Positions 35,037 through 48,891 are shown, counted from the first letter of the stretch. The stretch is 64,000 nt of DNA from Brachypodius melanocephalos (GCA_013398615.1 VZSR01003371.1:6337632-6401631); one strand, 5' to 3'. Notes: generated from the letters alone by a model not told the origin. Numbers and translations are program-made.

Positions 35037-38000
35037 AGGCGCGTGCCGCGCGGCGGGAGGCGGGGAGCGACGAGCGGGCAGCCAATGGGCTGGAGGGGGA
35101 GGGGCGTTGCCGTGAGGAAGAGGTAGGCGGGGGTGGGGCCGCCGAAGGCTCCGCCTCCTCGCACGCGCCGGGCGGAACGTGTCGGGCGGGCACGGGGGAA
35201 GCGTGAGGGAAAACGGGGAAAGGGACAGTGTGGCGGCGGAGCAGCCCGTAGGGGAAAGTATGGCAGGAAATGAACGGGGACGAAAAAGACGATACAAACG
35301 GGCCGCCGGATAGGCTGTGAAAATGTGCCTGGCACGCGCATCCGTGACCCCTTGCGGTGCTCAAGCGAGAGAGGAAGACGGAAGCGCTGCAAAAACACGC
35401 ACAGGGATGTAAGAGAATTGCTAAACTCTACACAATGGCCTAACCTGCTGAAAAAGAGAAACAGTGGAAAGCTCCCAGAAATGCAGCCACAGTTCCTGCC
35501 AGCCTTCCAGTCCTTGCCAGCATATTCAGCTGCCTTTCGTCATCTGGATACACAGAAGCCGCGTACCAGAATAGCCTGGCTCCCGGCACACAGGCTGAGC
35601 AGGAAGAGCTCAGCACCTTTCCTGTCCACACCATCCTATTTGCGCTGCTAACTCTGCATCCTTATCTCAGATAGCTGCTGCACAGCTGTTGCCTAAAACT
35701 GGTTGGTTTTAACACGAACAAGTGTAGCTTTGAAATAGGCATATTTTAAGCTGTGCTATGATCACACATTGGTACATCTTCAGGCCAAAAGTGCTGAAGC
35801 CTGTAGTCAGTCCTCCTGCAGGATTGCACTTGGGCACACAATTGGTCGCATTGGTTTTAATTGGACTGTTTAGGTAAGAGCTATCCAGCATATAGGATGG
35901 ATGCAGAGTGTTGTCCTCTGTGTTTATTCCTTGGCAAAAGATGTCAGCCAGAGTTTCCTTTTAAGAGGATAATAGCAATTCAGATTAAAACAAGGATTGT
36001 GGTTTACTGTTTTTATAGCATTATGGTAAAGCCACATATACATTACACCTGATCTTATATTAGTCTGTATCTTGTTGCCCTAGATGCATAAGTGTAATGT
36101 GGCTCTTGAACATTGCTGAAACACAGATCATATTTTCCTGCCATTTGGTCCAGGCACTGGGGATAAGAGAAAATCAAGGCAGTGAAGAAAGCAGCACTGT
36201 GACTGTAGTTTAAGAAAATGTTGTATCTGTTTGGGAAAAGTCTGACTGTGAATTACAAGGCAGAAGGGAATTTGGTGCATAGATTGCAAAGGTAAAAAAA
36301 AAAATTGCTGTAACATTTTCCACTTGCTGCTTGAACTGTTGAAATCCTGCTGCATGTGGGTGAGACAGTACAGTTTTTACTGTAAACCCATTGAACCCTA
36401 TGGCAGTTTTGCTGTTAACTGGAAGTAGGTTTAGACACTATTTGACATTGCCTTGTGTTACGAAACAGCATGAAACCATATATGCGCAGGTTTGCTTTGT
36501 CCACACAGGAAAGAAAGTTCCCTTTGCCTGACCACATGCGTAGGGCACGTAGTGAGGAAGATGCAGAGATGCACAGATCATTGTTCTCTACTGCATTCAC
36601 AGCAGTACCTCACATCTTCAGAACACCTATATTTGTATATTAGTATACAGGTCTAAATGATCTTAAACTGTTTTGTACACATGCTGTGGAATCAGTCATA
36701 TATCCAGAAAGGCAGATGAATGTGCTTGGTACGAAAATGCTTGTGTGAAAGCCCAGGATTCAGGTATGAATTTACTGAGGCTCTGAATGCCAAAACCTCT
36801 GTCCCATCACGCTGTAAGCACATAACTTGACCTGGAAAAAAACCTGTAAACACAGGCGTGTAACAAATACTGCACAAGACAGTGCTTCAGGAGGGTACAC
36901 GGCCCAAGCTGAGCACCCTGCCAAGCACTGCCCTCACCAGACCCTCCTTGGAGCTTGGACTGATCCGACTGCTGAGCTGAAGCCGCCCCTGCACTCCCCT
37001 GCACGCCCCAGTACCCAAACTCAGCACTTCTAACCACTCCTGAGGTAAAAACTGTTGCTCTCTCTGCTTTCAAATGTGGACAGAAGTATTTGGAACACAG
37101 CTGTTTTAAGGAGATTGAGCACCATTTTACATTGATATTGGCACTTTCCAGGGCCTTATGCCTCCACACTTCCCTGTATGGAAAAGTTGCTTCCGTAAGT
37201 GAGGGACCACTGAAGCCAGCAGGACTATGTGCAGGAGAAAATGTGCAAAACAGAGGCCAGTGCCATCACAAAAGGCATCTGATCTCTGATCATGGTGGCT
37301 CTCGGCCTCAGGAGTCATAAACTGTATTAGTCTGCTGGAATTTTAAGTGTGCATGTAACCCCACAGACTCACAATGCCCCTGCTGATGAAATCCAGGGTA
37401 AATCCGCATGCATTTGGGAAGGACAGGGCTGGTTCATACCTAACAACAACTGACGCAAATTTACCCACAGTTGGTAACAACAACCTGTTAATGCTGAGAA
37501 GTTTTATCAAGATCCTTCTAAGGAGGAAAATAAAAGCAGAAAAGCTTTTAAAATACCTAGAAGGAATCATTCTGGATCTGGTTTTATTTGTGCCAGGGAA
37601 CCAGGACTAGTTTTGGTGGTGTCAGTGTGGGTGCAGAGGTGTAAAATGGATGTGAAAGAAGATCAACCAAATTACTTTGAGAACTGAAGGACAGGCTCCA
37701 AGATACATGTGTGCTTGAAGGCTTTGCAGATTTGCGTCTCTAAATAGCTTTCTTCCATTTCTACGAGCAAGCAGCAGGAACAGCTGAGTGCTGAAGAAAC
37801 AGCTGGCCTTCAGTGATAACGGATAGCTGTCACTTCATGGTGAAGTTTGAAAAACTTTATATTTAGAAGCAGAAGGGAGAGCCATCAGCAGCCACACCCT
37901 AAAACCTGAACTGTTTTGCAGTTTCTTTGCTGCCTGCACTTGGAGATTGGAATGGTAGTATTTACAATTTTAAATGTTACAGTGTTTCTCTTTTCCAAAA

Positions 38001-39623
38001 TCCATTCTGCGGCATGACTTGGCATGTAAGATCAGTGACATCAGAACTGTTGGCTGCCCCAAGCTGTGGTGAGGGCAGAGATGTGAAGCTGATGATCAAT
38101 AATTCAAGAAACTTCATTCACTATTTCCCAGATTGGGCCTTAAAGAAATAATTAGGCCTACCCTGCTTTTCAGATTTGGCTCATTGTATCCACTGCATGT
38201 TTCTTTCTTTTATCTTTTAAAATTCCATACTACATCTTATCCCTGTGAAGATAAGCTCTCCACTGTGCGTTGGACTCCATTCCTCTGTTTTCTTGTGTGT
38301 TGCAAGGTTTAAGTAATTAGCAAAGACTAACTTGTCTGCCCACATAGGAGAGGATCTGCACTCAGGGCTGGTACTGACAAATTTCATCTCCCTGACTCAG
38401 TATCTCAAATTCCATTTGATTCCTCATTCTTACCTGTGATTCAGATCGTGAGCTCTGTTTCCTAGATACAGAAACCAAAACACCTGAAAGTTGAAGGTGG
38501 AACTTTTGGAGGAAGTTTCAAAAGTAACAACTTTGTCAGTGCCCAAGCCCAGTTTGAGACACTGATTCTATCTACTCTGCCAAGTAAAGCAGTTCTCCAC
38601 CCCAATCTCAAATGGCAGGTGTCATTGGATCTGCTTGGCCCTATATCTAAACTGCTACTGGTGCACATGTGGCTTTTAGTCATCACTTTATTTTATGTGT
38701 AGTGTGCTTTTAGTTTGGAGTGTTTTCTCTAAGTTCAAAGTGCCTGAAGATGGGTGACAGCCCATCAGAGAGCTGCTTTCAGACCTTAAAGCTGAGGTTA
38801 CATGGCATGAAGGTATGTGGGGTGTTGGAGTTAATGAATTGCTGCTGCGGTGTTGAGGGACTGTGTCCTGTGGAGGAGTCATGTCTATGCAATCTCACCC
38901 TATGAGCTTTCTGGGTTGGTTCTCAACCTGTCATACCCCTTGAGCTGCACCCAGGCGTTGGCTTGGAGAAGAGCTTGGTCCAAGGATCACAACAACAAAT
39001 AGCATGGATACTGTGGATTCCTGAGCACCTGAGTGGCTTCCATGCATTTGGTGGGCTTTCTGTGTGAAGCTCGCTAGCCCAGCTTGCTGCCTGGCCTTGA
39101 TCAGTTGTTTGCTGCAGTGTTTGAATCACCAGCTTTCCCAAAGCAATTGAATTTTTCCTGATTTTGCTTGGGATTTAGCATGGGCTTATGTAATGCTATG
39201 GTACACACATGCTTGAAAGCCAAATCTAAAAAGAAAAAGTACTTCAAACTGAATGCCAGTCCCTTGTAACGTTCTTTTTTGCGTTAATTGCTGTTATTAT
39301 GAAAGACAACATTTGTATCTTAGCGTCCTTGAGAGTTTGGCTGCAGGGAGCTCGCATGCCCCTCTCCGCCAGCGCTCCTCGACCAGCGAGATGTGCAGTG
39401 CCCTGACACCAGGCCCTGCAAGCCATTCCTGTGAGCAGGCATGAAATCATTCTTAACTGATTGAGGTGAAGCACAGACTGAAAAGCTTGAGAGACACTGC
39501 TTTACTCCATCATCCTGATTTGCCTAAACTGCCTGGCCATTTTAAATAGCGTCATCCCAAAAATTCCCTCTGACACTGCCACACTGGAAGTGCTTTACAG
39601 GAGGCAGTGGTATCACTGCTTTC

Positions 39624-39645
39624 TTTTTTTAAAAAAAAAAAAAAA
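39624..39645 (+). repeat. T7A15 run
   Basis: Seven T followed directly by fifteen A. It is partly self-complementary, with no retroelement recognised beside it. Confidence 0.9.
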
Positions 39646-39851
39646 GCAATGAGACAGTGGCAAAACCACTGGCCAGTACCACTCAGCAAAGGCAGGGCAA
39701 GGATTCAGGGGATGGCTGGGCATCCCAGTGCCCAATCTGGTTTGTATGGAATTATGATATACTGCAGTGTAAGGGTTTGTTATGTTATTTCAGATCTGAA
39801 TCTCAGATATGTCATGGCCTTATTACATTCCCTTGGTGTAGGAAAAAGGCT

Positions 39852-39915
39852 TTGTATTGCATTTATCTTCCACAAGGGGCCTTGTGTACACTTGTATTGC
39901 ATTAAGCTTCCACAA
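39852..39915 (+). repeat. Direct duplication, 40-bp period
   Basis: A 24-nt unit beginning ttgtattgcatt and ending cttccacaa lies at 39852-39875 and again at 39892-39915, with only two differing positions. Confidence 0.8.
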
Positions 39916-42544
39916 AATATATAGACTAGTGCAGTGCAAAGAGGCTTTGAAGAAATCATGGCTCAGACCCACTTTGTTAGAGTGCTTTTGGGGGGCATGG
40001 GCATCTGCCTGAGGTCACTGCTTGAACAAGCTGGCAAATTAAACATTTTTCCTTTAGCTGATAAAATCAGACCTTGTTAGGTGACTTTGACACAAGCACA
40101 TCGTATAGAAGTAAAAGAATATTCCACCTCACTGTGATCATCTTCTAAGCTGCCTTGATGCTTAGCACCCTGCTGCAGTCCAGGACAGACAGAGAAACAG
40201 AGCAGGGTTTTGCATTTGTGCTACCAAATGGAGCCGAAACCAGCCTGCCTTTAGCAAACAGAATGTTCACTAAAGGAGGGAGGAAACTGTGAGCTTTGTA
40301 AATAAAATCAGGCAGTGGTAAGACAGTCTCAATTACATCTATCCTCTGAATGTAAAAAAATAGCATTTTCTTACCCGAGGTACTGGCATCCTGTATATCT
40401 GTCAGTCATGTCTTCTGAGTTTATAGGAAGAAGCTCCAATGAATTTGTGTTGGGTTTTGGTGTGAAAATCTATCCAGATATGGAAGAATGAATTACTGCA
40501 TCCTATGGAGACCAACAAAGTAGTTAGCAGCCATTAATTTATAGTATATTCATTACAGAGGAGGAACCAAGAAAGAAAAAGTTATATTTACAAAATTAAG
40601 CATGGAGATTTCTCACCTGGGTGCTTGGACATGCAAAATCTACTCAGTTTTAATCTGGGTGAATCAGCTAATGAAATGAGAAGGAAATTAGAGCTGTACC
40701 TGCAACATCTTTCCATAATCCAATTCTCCAGGAACCAAGTGCGTGCATACCTATATGGGAGAACAGGTTTTATCAGAGGACAGATATCTGTAACATATTA
40801 ATAGGGGTGCAGCAATTATGTATGCAAATTGTTGCATTCTGTTCCCAGTAGGGAAAAAAATAATACCTGATGTGGCTGATGCAAATCTGCTGCCAGCCAT
40901 AAGATTCTATTATTTGTATCAGCTGTGTTGGAACCAAAAGAATCTGTGATGGGAAGGTTGCAGGAACATCCCATATTGTACAGTAATGGTAATACTCTGC
41001 ATTTCTATAGCATGTCCAACTCACACATTTTAGACTGCTTAGTCAAGATTTTCCAGTTCAGGCATTTAATAGACATTCATAATTAGGTAAATAAAATGCT
41101 GTTCAGCTGAATGATGGAGTAATCAGTATTGATCCTGGGCCTCATGCTACTGGTATCATTGGGCCAGTATTATCGTGATGGAGATAAGAGAGCTCATCCA
41201 TCAATACACACATTTGAGAGAAGATCAAAACAGCCCAGGTGGTAAATAGCCTGGACACTTGCCTACAGGACCTAAAATTAGAGATCAGCACAAAGACTTG
41301 GCAGGTGAATACTCAGCAGATGCTCTCTTATCTCTCTATTTGCTTTGGAAGATTGGGGTTGACCCCAAACATGTTGAAATCAATTTGTATCTTCTCCTTT
41401 ATTTCAATAGGCTATGCACTAGCCTCTAATCAGTTGTGGGCCTAATCAAATGATTTTTCTCATTGCCAGCCAATTATTTCTATGGAGAAATGAAACTAAA
41501 TGTCAGATGAGCATTCTGTAGGAACTCTAGCTGTACCGTATGGTTTGGAATAAAAAAAAATTATTTCACAGTGTCTTACAGTCTCTTATTCCACCTAAAA
41601 CAAGGACAATTTCCCAGTCTTTTATTGGTATGAGTATGGAAACTGAGTGAAGAGTCAAGTGGAATGACTGTAACAAGGTCCCTTCCTTATGCAACAACAA
41701 AAAAAGCTACTGCAAACAGGAAATCATCAGCTTTCAGCATCCAAGAGAGGAAGGAGCAATGTATTTAAATTGCGATAAGGAGGTTGGATATCAGCAAAAT
41801 GTTCTGTTGGTGAGGACAGTGAGCATGGGGCTGAGATACCTGGGGAGTCTTTGGCACCTCAAGCTTGGCTCCAGCCCCAGGCAGGGGATGGAGCACCCAG
41901 AGACTTCCTGGGCCACTGTTGCCAGTGCCTGGTTGCAGTTCTGCCACAATTTGGGAAAAAATGCAAGGTACAGGACAAAGACAAATTCAGTGCCATCACT
42001 TTGTGGTGACAGGCCATTTGCTCTTTTTGACACATGGCAAAGCAGGAAACATGAATATGTGAAATCTGCAATTAATTAGATAATGGGAAATCAATCATGC
42101 TAATAAGTATCTAAATGTTGTCAGACACCAACTCTAGCTTTGTGGATAGGACTGATCTAGTGGTCACTTTCTTTAGGAATCACAGGTGGAAGGCTGCATA
42201 GGTCTGGCCAACTGATCCTATGTGCAGCTTCCCTGTAATAATTCCCAGCTAAAACTTCAAGCTGAGTGTTGGCTTTGAGGCATTACATGAGGCACTGAAT
42301 CTCAGCAAAGGGAAGATCTTTGCTCAACAATCCCAAAAAACTTCTTTGACATCATAGAGGGGAAAAGAAATGGCCTCCACAAAAGGCACAACTTGCTGAA
42401 AGCAATCCTGCATGTCAAAAAAAGCGCCACTTAAACTGCACTGCGTGTTTGTGGACCAGAATCTAAGATGCTGTAGCATGTAATGGTTACAACCCAGCCT
42501 TATGGGACCCATACAGCGCTGTGTCTGCAAAAATGCAAACATTC

Positions 42545-43190
42545 ACATGAGTCAGCAGCGCTCTGGCAGCCAGGAGGGCCAACGGTGTCCTGGGGGGCAT
42601 CAGGCCCAGCATCACCAGTGGGGACAGGGAGGGGATTGTCCCACTCTGCTGTGCTCTAGGGCAGCCTCACCTCAAGTTTTGGGCGCAGTTTTGGGTGCCA
42701 CAATATAAACAGGATATAAAGCTACTAGAGAGCATCCAAAGGAGGGCAACAAAGATGGTGAAGGGCCTCGAGGGGAAACTATGAGGAGAGGCTGAGGGTC
42801 TGTTCAGCCTGGAGGAGACTGAGGGGAGACCTCACTGAAGTAACAGATTCGTTGTGAGGAGGAGGAGTAGACATTGATCTCTTTTCTGTGATGACCACTG
42901 ATAGGCCTTGAGGGAATGGCCTGAAGTTGGGTCAGGGGAAGTTTAGGTTGGATATTAGGGAAATGTTCTTTAGGCAGGGGGTGGCTGGGCACTGGAACAG
43001 GCTCCCTGTGGAAATGGTCACAGCACCAAGACTGACAGAGTTCAACAAGGATTTGGACAACTCTCAGGCATTAGCCACTTTCTTGTCCAGGTGCAGGAGT
43101 GTCTTGTGCAGGCCCAGGAGTTAGATTTTGATGATCATTGTGGGTCCCTCCCAACTCAGGGGAGTTGTACCCACTATGATGATATGATTT
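42545..43190 (+). mobile_element. CR1 LINE 3' fragment, 5'-truncated
   Basis: The sequence follows the CR1 3' end from 'gtcagcagcgctctggcagcc' through 'gagggcaacaaagatggtgaag', 'ctgttcagcctggaggagac', 'aggttggatattaggga' and 'cactggaacaggctccc' to the terminal 'gatcattgtgggtccctccc'. It closes with a decayed ATTCTATG-type tail (about 43174-43190). It is 5'-truncated, as most CR1 copies are, and carries small deletions around 42840. An open frame at 42927-43124 is only a translation of this element. CR1 of this kind is the main LINE of birds and also occurs in crocodilians and turtles, which supports the host guess. Confidence 0.93.
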
Positions 43191-46100
43191 AGCCTCAGGC
43201 AGATGTTTACCCTTCAAGTATCATGTAGAGTGCCATAGCCTTTGTGTTGATTTTAGCATTGAGCAAAAATTCCAGTAACAAGTTGTTAGTGAGATGGAAG
43301 AAAATGGGGGGCAGAATGGAGAATTTAATTTACTTGATTTATTTGTTTTCCTTCTAGCTTTTCACAGGTCTATTTTTTTTACCTTGTACTTGGCTCTGTG
43401 TCTCTGATCCCTTCTGTCCTGTTTTTGTTCACCTTCCTTTGTTGCTGATGGTTTCACGCTGTTTCCATTCCTCTCCTTTCGTGTGACACAGATTCTCTGC
43501 CTGAGCCCCATCCAAGGTGTTGGACTCCCTGCAGTTACAGCACAGAGACTCAACACCAGGGACATGACTTCCTGCTTCTCTGACAGCGTCTGCATTGTGT
43601 AAGTGAATGTGTGTTTTATCAGCCCACAGAAAAGAAGTTTCAGGGCATTACTTAGTGGATTCTTCTTTTTCTACCTTCTCAGGACACTGGCAGCTCTTCG
43701 CCTCTTCTTCATTGTTACTGGTCTCTTGATATCTACAGGAAGCTACTCTAGATGATCCACACACAGCGAGAAAACTTTGCTTAATGTGAAGACCTTACAG
43801 TCAACACAGAAAAAACAGATAAAGTTATGAGAAGGTTGTTATATTATGTTTCTACTTCCCTATGCAGAGGAAAGTAGAAACAGAGAAAAATCCCTGGATC
43901 TCATTCCTAGAGGAATGAGGTACCTGTAGCAACTTGGATATCACACATCCAGTTCAGGGCTTTCACCACAGGGTAACACAGGGATAGATTTTTACTTTTT
44001 TCTCCCTTTCAGATACGCTAAGGATGGTGGAAGGTAGGACCTGTACCAGATAACTGACACAGCAGTATTGGGACATGGCATTTCACTGCTCACTCCCTCA
44101 TGTGGGAAAGTCTAACATGTTAAGTCACTCTGTCACCTCTCTGTTTTTGAATGAAATGTTGAGGGTTGTTTAAAAGTGTTAAGTATATTGGCAATTATCC
44201 CAGGGGGTGAGAAGATCGCTAGTAGTATATTCTTCTATTTAAAAAAAAAAAATAGCTGTAGTATTCAGAGGCACACTGATGAGACTTAAAGCTTTAACTC
44301 CTCATAACCATCTGTCTGGAGTTTGCAGACACCCCTGATCTACAGCTACAAGGTATTTGAATTAGCATCCTAACTCCTGTGAATTCAGAAAGTCCCTGAA
44401 GAGAGGTAACCTCTGATTGCTGAGCAATAGTAGTGCACTGAAACAAATTCTATAGCTGTGCATGAGCAAAGGCTGACACAACCACATAAAAGGTGTCTAT
44501 AAGGGGTTTTTTTACATCAAGTAGAAAATCCTTGTCTTTGGTCTCATTCTTCTGTTTGCATCCTTGCCTTTGCTTCCCAATTTCAGATACATGTTTAACA
44601 CTAGACAAGCAGTATAATGGCTTAAGGAAAAAGAGGTCAGTACTATTACCTCAGTGTGACCTCTGTTTTCACTGTCTGTACTTTTGACACCTAATCAAAC
44701 ACATATTAAACTATCCAAAATGCACACATCTGGGCTCTTTGCAGAGTATGTTTGTTTTATTTTTTAAAGCTTTGCTTACCTGTGGAGTCTACTATTTATT
44801 GTATGATGCTTTTTGCCACTTAGGCACTATGCCTAATGAGATTTGTAAATTAATTCTCTCCTGGGGTTTCACTTTGTGTGTTCAGAAAGCATAAAAAGTG
44901 TTAATGACATGCTTCAAAACACACTGGTTACATTAGTCATCCTCTCAGCATAATAGTTTTATGGAGAACACTTTCAGTTAAAAAAAACCACCACATTTCC
45001 TTTAATCCAGTTTCTTTCCCCCACTTTTGATCCCTAGAGTTATGTTACATGTTAGTAAACAGCTACACAACACACAAAGGCTGTAATTGCCTTTTTTTTT
45101 TGGATAGAGGAAAAGAGCTACTGTTTACGTCTTGTAATCTCTATTATTACTTTTTATGATATATTCAAGTGAAAACATTTTCATACAGGAACTTTGCCTT
45201 GTTCTGGAAGATGGAAACTGGTTGTAAAAATGAGCACTGCTGAATCACAACATGCCTTTCTCCTCCTCTCCCTGAGCTATTTCCCCAGCCCAGCAGTCCC
45301 AACCCATGTCAGGGCTGACGCTGGATGGAAAAGGGCAGCTTGGATGGGGAGCACCAAACTCTCCATCAGTGCTGCCCATACCTTCATGGACAGATCATCC
45401 CTTATACACCATGCCCCTTCCTTGTCAAGCTGTTCAAAGCACCTATTAGTCAACAAAATCCTTCTGTGGCAAACATTGCAAAGCGGGAAAGAATTTGCAC
45501 AGCGGAAAATGTCACTAATGTTGGTGACATATTGGAGGAGAGAGTGCTTGGCCAGCACTGCAGTGCCCCTTGGCAAGAAAAGAGAACTGCCATGGCCACG
45601 GCACTGTAGCCCAAGAGCTGCAGTGACAACAAACTACAGCAGATCACCTTGTAAGTGAGGGCTACTACCCAGAAGTTATTTTCATGGACAAGAAGTCCAT
45701 TTCCACAGACAAATGTGGCTGCAGTCCTCACTTTATGCCAGTGGGCCCAACAGAAAATCTCTCCTCATACTGCACACTCACCCTTGTACTCTCCAGGAGT
45801 CTTATCTGTACACCCCACCCCAACCCACACACTCCCCCAATCTCTCAGCCCTTTGTGTTTCACAGGAAACAAGTAGATAAACCACATCTTTCAATTTCCT
45901 AATTATGCAAAAACATAGAAACTCCTAAATTTTCAGAAGCTCAAAAATGCTGAAGTGGTTGGAAAAAAACAGGCAAAGAGAAGACTTGAAACCAAATGGG
46001 GATTTCACACTGGGATGTCATAAATATTACAAAGAAGAGGGGTGTGCTCACAGCACACTCACATGTTTTCGCTGACAGAACAGTGGTGGATGGTAAAGAC

Positions 46101-48891
46101 AGCCCCATCTTTGAGGAAGGACCCAGTAGGAGGAAAATCTTTTGTCTGATGGAGCAATCCATGATTCTGAGAAGAGAAAACATTGCGTTGATTGTTGCAG
46201 AGAGGAACTTGCTCAGCTCAGTGGGGAGGAACCTGGCTCTAGCACTGCTCTTCAGCAGGACCCTGGGGATTTCTAGATGTGTTTTTGGCCAGACCACTTC
46301 TCCTCTCCCAGCCTCCCTCTTTCCTTGGATCTGTGCCTTCCTCAAAGCAGTGGGATAACCAGGATTTCATCCATTCTGCACCAATGTGGGCACATGCAAT
46401 AAGCGCATGCAATGGAGCCCCAGTAAGAAGCCAGAGAGCAGCTATGCCTGTGCTGTTGCTCCTCCATTTCTGAGTGCCCCAGTCACTGCCTGTCCCATTG
46501 CTTTCACCATTGCTGTTACATGTTTGTGTTCCTGGGACACCTGGAGAGAGGCTGAGTTCATCGCATCAGTGCAGCTGCTTGTTCCCCTTCTCCCTGGTTT
46601 CACACATTTATTCTCAAATCTTCTTCTTGCCAGTTGCTTCAGACCACATGATTTAACTCTTTCCAAATTTTCCCGCATTTGATAACAATTTTGGGAAATG
46701 GGAAGGGCATCCAAAGAGCTGAATCTGCAGGGTGGGTGGGCTGGTGGTGAGTGTAGCCTGTCAGAGCCCACTGCTGCTAGCAGGGAGTGCTGAAGCTCAT
46801 GGTACCAGTATTTACAGAGCCCTTTTTTCCCTAATTCCTGTATCATAGCAGCCTGTACAGGTCTTTAGCTTCTCACTTGCTATTTCCTTGTTCAAATATC
46901 TGGGGTTTGGGGGTTTTTTTTCTTTTTCCTTGGGAAGCAGCAGAGTGACATGGAGGAAGGAGGATTCCCTGATTATGCTGAGTTCTGGCAATGAGGGCCA
47001 CGATTGTCCACCAGATGCCAAGAAATCCATGTCATTCACAGGCAACAGCTCACATTTGTTTCCTTAGCAGCTCTTCTGTTCTCTGGCACATTGTCAAGGA
47101 CAAAGGGAGAGGGCAGGTTCATCAAGCACTGTTGGCCAGTCTTGCAGGCAGCTTGCAGTCTTGGAGGACTAATGGCAGGGCTTTCTGCAGCCTGTGCTGC
47201 TGCTTTGACATCGAATTACTCAGGTCCTGTAGGTTAATATGGTTACCACTTCATATATAGGAAAAGATGTGTTAAAACAACAGTTTGAAAGGCAGGACTG
47301 TTGTGAGGACCTGAGCACCTTCCTCTTGAGAAGAAGACTTGGCCTGGTAGAGCTGTGCTGTCTGCAGAGAAGCTGCACTACCTAGTCCTGCATGAGGACC
47401 TGCTGCCTGTCCTGTCCCAAATCTGCTCCAGCCTCCCTTTCTGTTTCCACACTGGGAACAGAACATGAAGGTCGTGTCTGTGGCTCTCCAGCTCCTGCTT
47501 TAGCCAAGAGGATGTTTGTTTCCTGCAAAGGAAAGCACAGTCAGCTGTCATGCTAGAGGAAAATAAAACACAGGGCCAGAGTGGTATATTTTACATATCT
47601 GCATAGAGATTTCATCAAAGCTTATCTTGGCTTATCAAACTGATTTTGTACATCACTACTGGGCAAGCTTAGGGGACTAATGCAAAGACAGGGAGATGCT
47701 CAGTTTGTTCCCACTATGGTTGTCACATGAGACAGTCCCAGCTGGAGTGAGCATTGGTATTGAAAATGGACACTGACCATGTGGAGCTCGGGAAATGGAA
47801 AAATATGATAGATATTATCTGCAGATATTACACATTCCTAGCGATTTGCTACTGAACAGTGCCACATGGCTCCACTGCGTGATGCTTGTCCAGCACATTT
47901 GTTGCTCCAGTGAAACTTGGTTCCTTCAAAACACTCCATAGGCTGAGGCATTGCAGGCTGTCCTGTATGACTGTGAGAATCAGAAATTCATGGTGGCATT
48001 GGGTGGAACAGGAACGTGGACTTTTTAGGTAGGGAAGGACTTACTGCCCGCACCTAATGGTGACCTTGGGAGAGGATTAGAGAATCATGCAACAAAGCAT
48101 CTTGACTACATGGGGCTCCTGAATCTTCCTGTTGTTTCTTGCAATTCCTTTATCTGTATCCATTGTGGAGTGGGTAATCATGCCCATTTTAGCCTAACAT
48201 TGTTCCATTTTCTTTTGGTTTCCCCTTACACTGCTATACATAGCAATAATTTTCGGCCACAAACATTTTTATTTTTGTTAATTGAGGTATTTCTCACAAC
48301 AAAAATCTTTCTAAGTCTGGTTTCTGTTTTCCCTTATTGTGAATATTCATTCAGCATTTACCTTTGCCAAAGATGATGTAGTGCAAGCAGGTGGCACAGC
48401 CATACTTTCAGCCGTACGGAAAACACATTTCATCTCTGACAGCGATCCTGCTGTTTCAGTAGAAGCCTACCCCATGCAGAGATAGGCTGGTTAGATCAAA
48501 CTGTACTAATTGCAGAGTGATTTGGAAATCTGTTCCACTTGCAAACAGAATGAATCCAACACTTCGTAACATTGAATTAACAAAGGTCACATTTCATAAA
48601 TATTACCAAGCAATTTTCATGGATAATGCAGCAGGCGAGTTAATGATTAGAGCAGTAAACTTCTGACGTAAAGCCATGATGAATAAGGGACATATTTTTA
48701 CTGCTTCCGTTATTATTGCCTCAGGGATCTTAACTAAAAGCAGCAGAAATTATTTATCTTATATAAAGATTTGTCCAACATATCTTTAAAATCTAACCAA
48801 TCAGACTACATCTGGTCTTCCCAATGGCTTTTGTATTACAAACTAGAAAATTCAAGAGATTTTTAGAGTATCAGTCAGATTCTCAATGGGG

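Larger units (their letters stand above)
34740..35086. promoter_or_regulatory. Array of seven CCAAT boxes (NF-Y-type) upstream of MXD4
   Basis: Perfect CCAAT or ATTGG pentamers lie at 34740-34744, 34792-34796, 34862-34866 (reverse), 34940-34944 (reverse), 34981-34985 (reverse), 35024-35028 and 35082-35086. Seven in about 350 bp of GC-rich DNA, in both orientations, is well above what that composition would give. NF-Y binding is the established reading of such boxes. The mixed orientation leaves divergent transcription possible. Confidence 0.75.
34200..35300. promoter_or_regulatory. MXD4: CpG island spanning MXD4 exon 1 and promoter
   Basis: CpG dinucleotides and G+C are far denser here than in the flanking sequence. 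The island covers exon 1, part of intron 1 and about 700 bp upstream. Borders are by eye. Such an island is the usual promoter of a widely expressed gene. GC boxes (gggcgg or ggggcgg) appear near 34766, 35009 and 35030. A TTAAAA-type element on the minus strand at about 34682-34688 and a CCAAT box at 34740-34744 would fit a start site near 34650-34690. That start site is an inference; no transcript data are available. Confidence 0.85.
35301..42544. other. Intergenic sequence upstream of MXD4; no gene seen
   Basis: The G+C content drops to background soon after 35.4 kb. The stretch holds a T7A15 run at 39624-39645 and a 40-bp-period duplication at 39852-39915. Open frames are short (about 120 codons at most) and match nothing I know. 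No CpG island, splice-supported exon or RNA gene was found. Confidence 0.7.

Noticed and set aside
42927..43124. Plus-strand frame of 65 codons with a FRLDIRE...HWNRLP pattern, like a conserved peptide
   Set aside because: It is a translation of the CR1 LINE 3' region, not a host gene.
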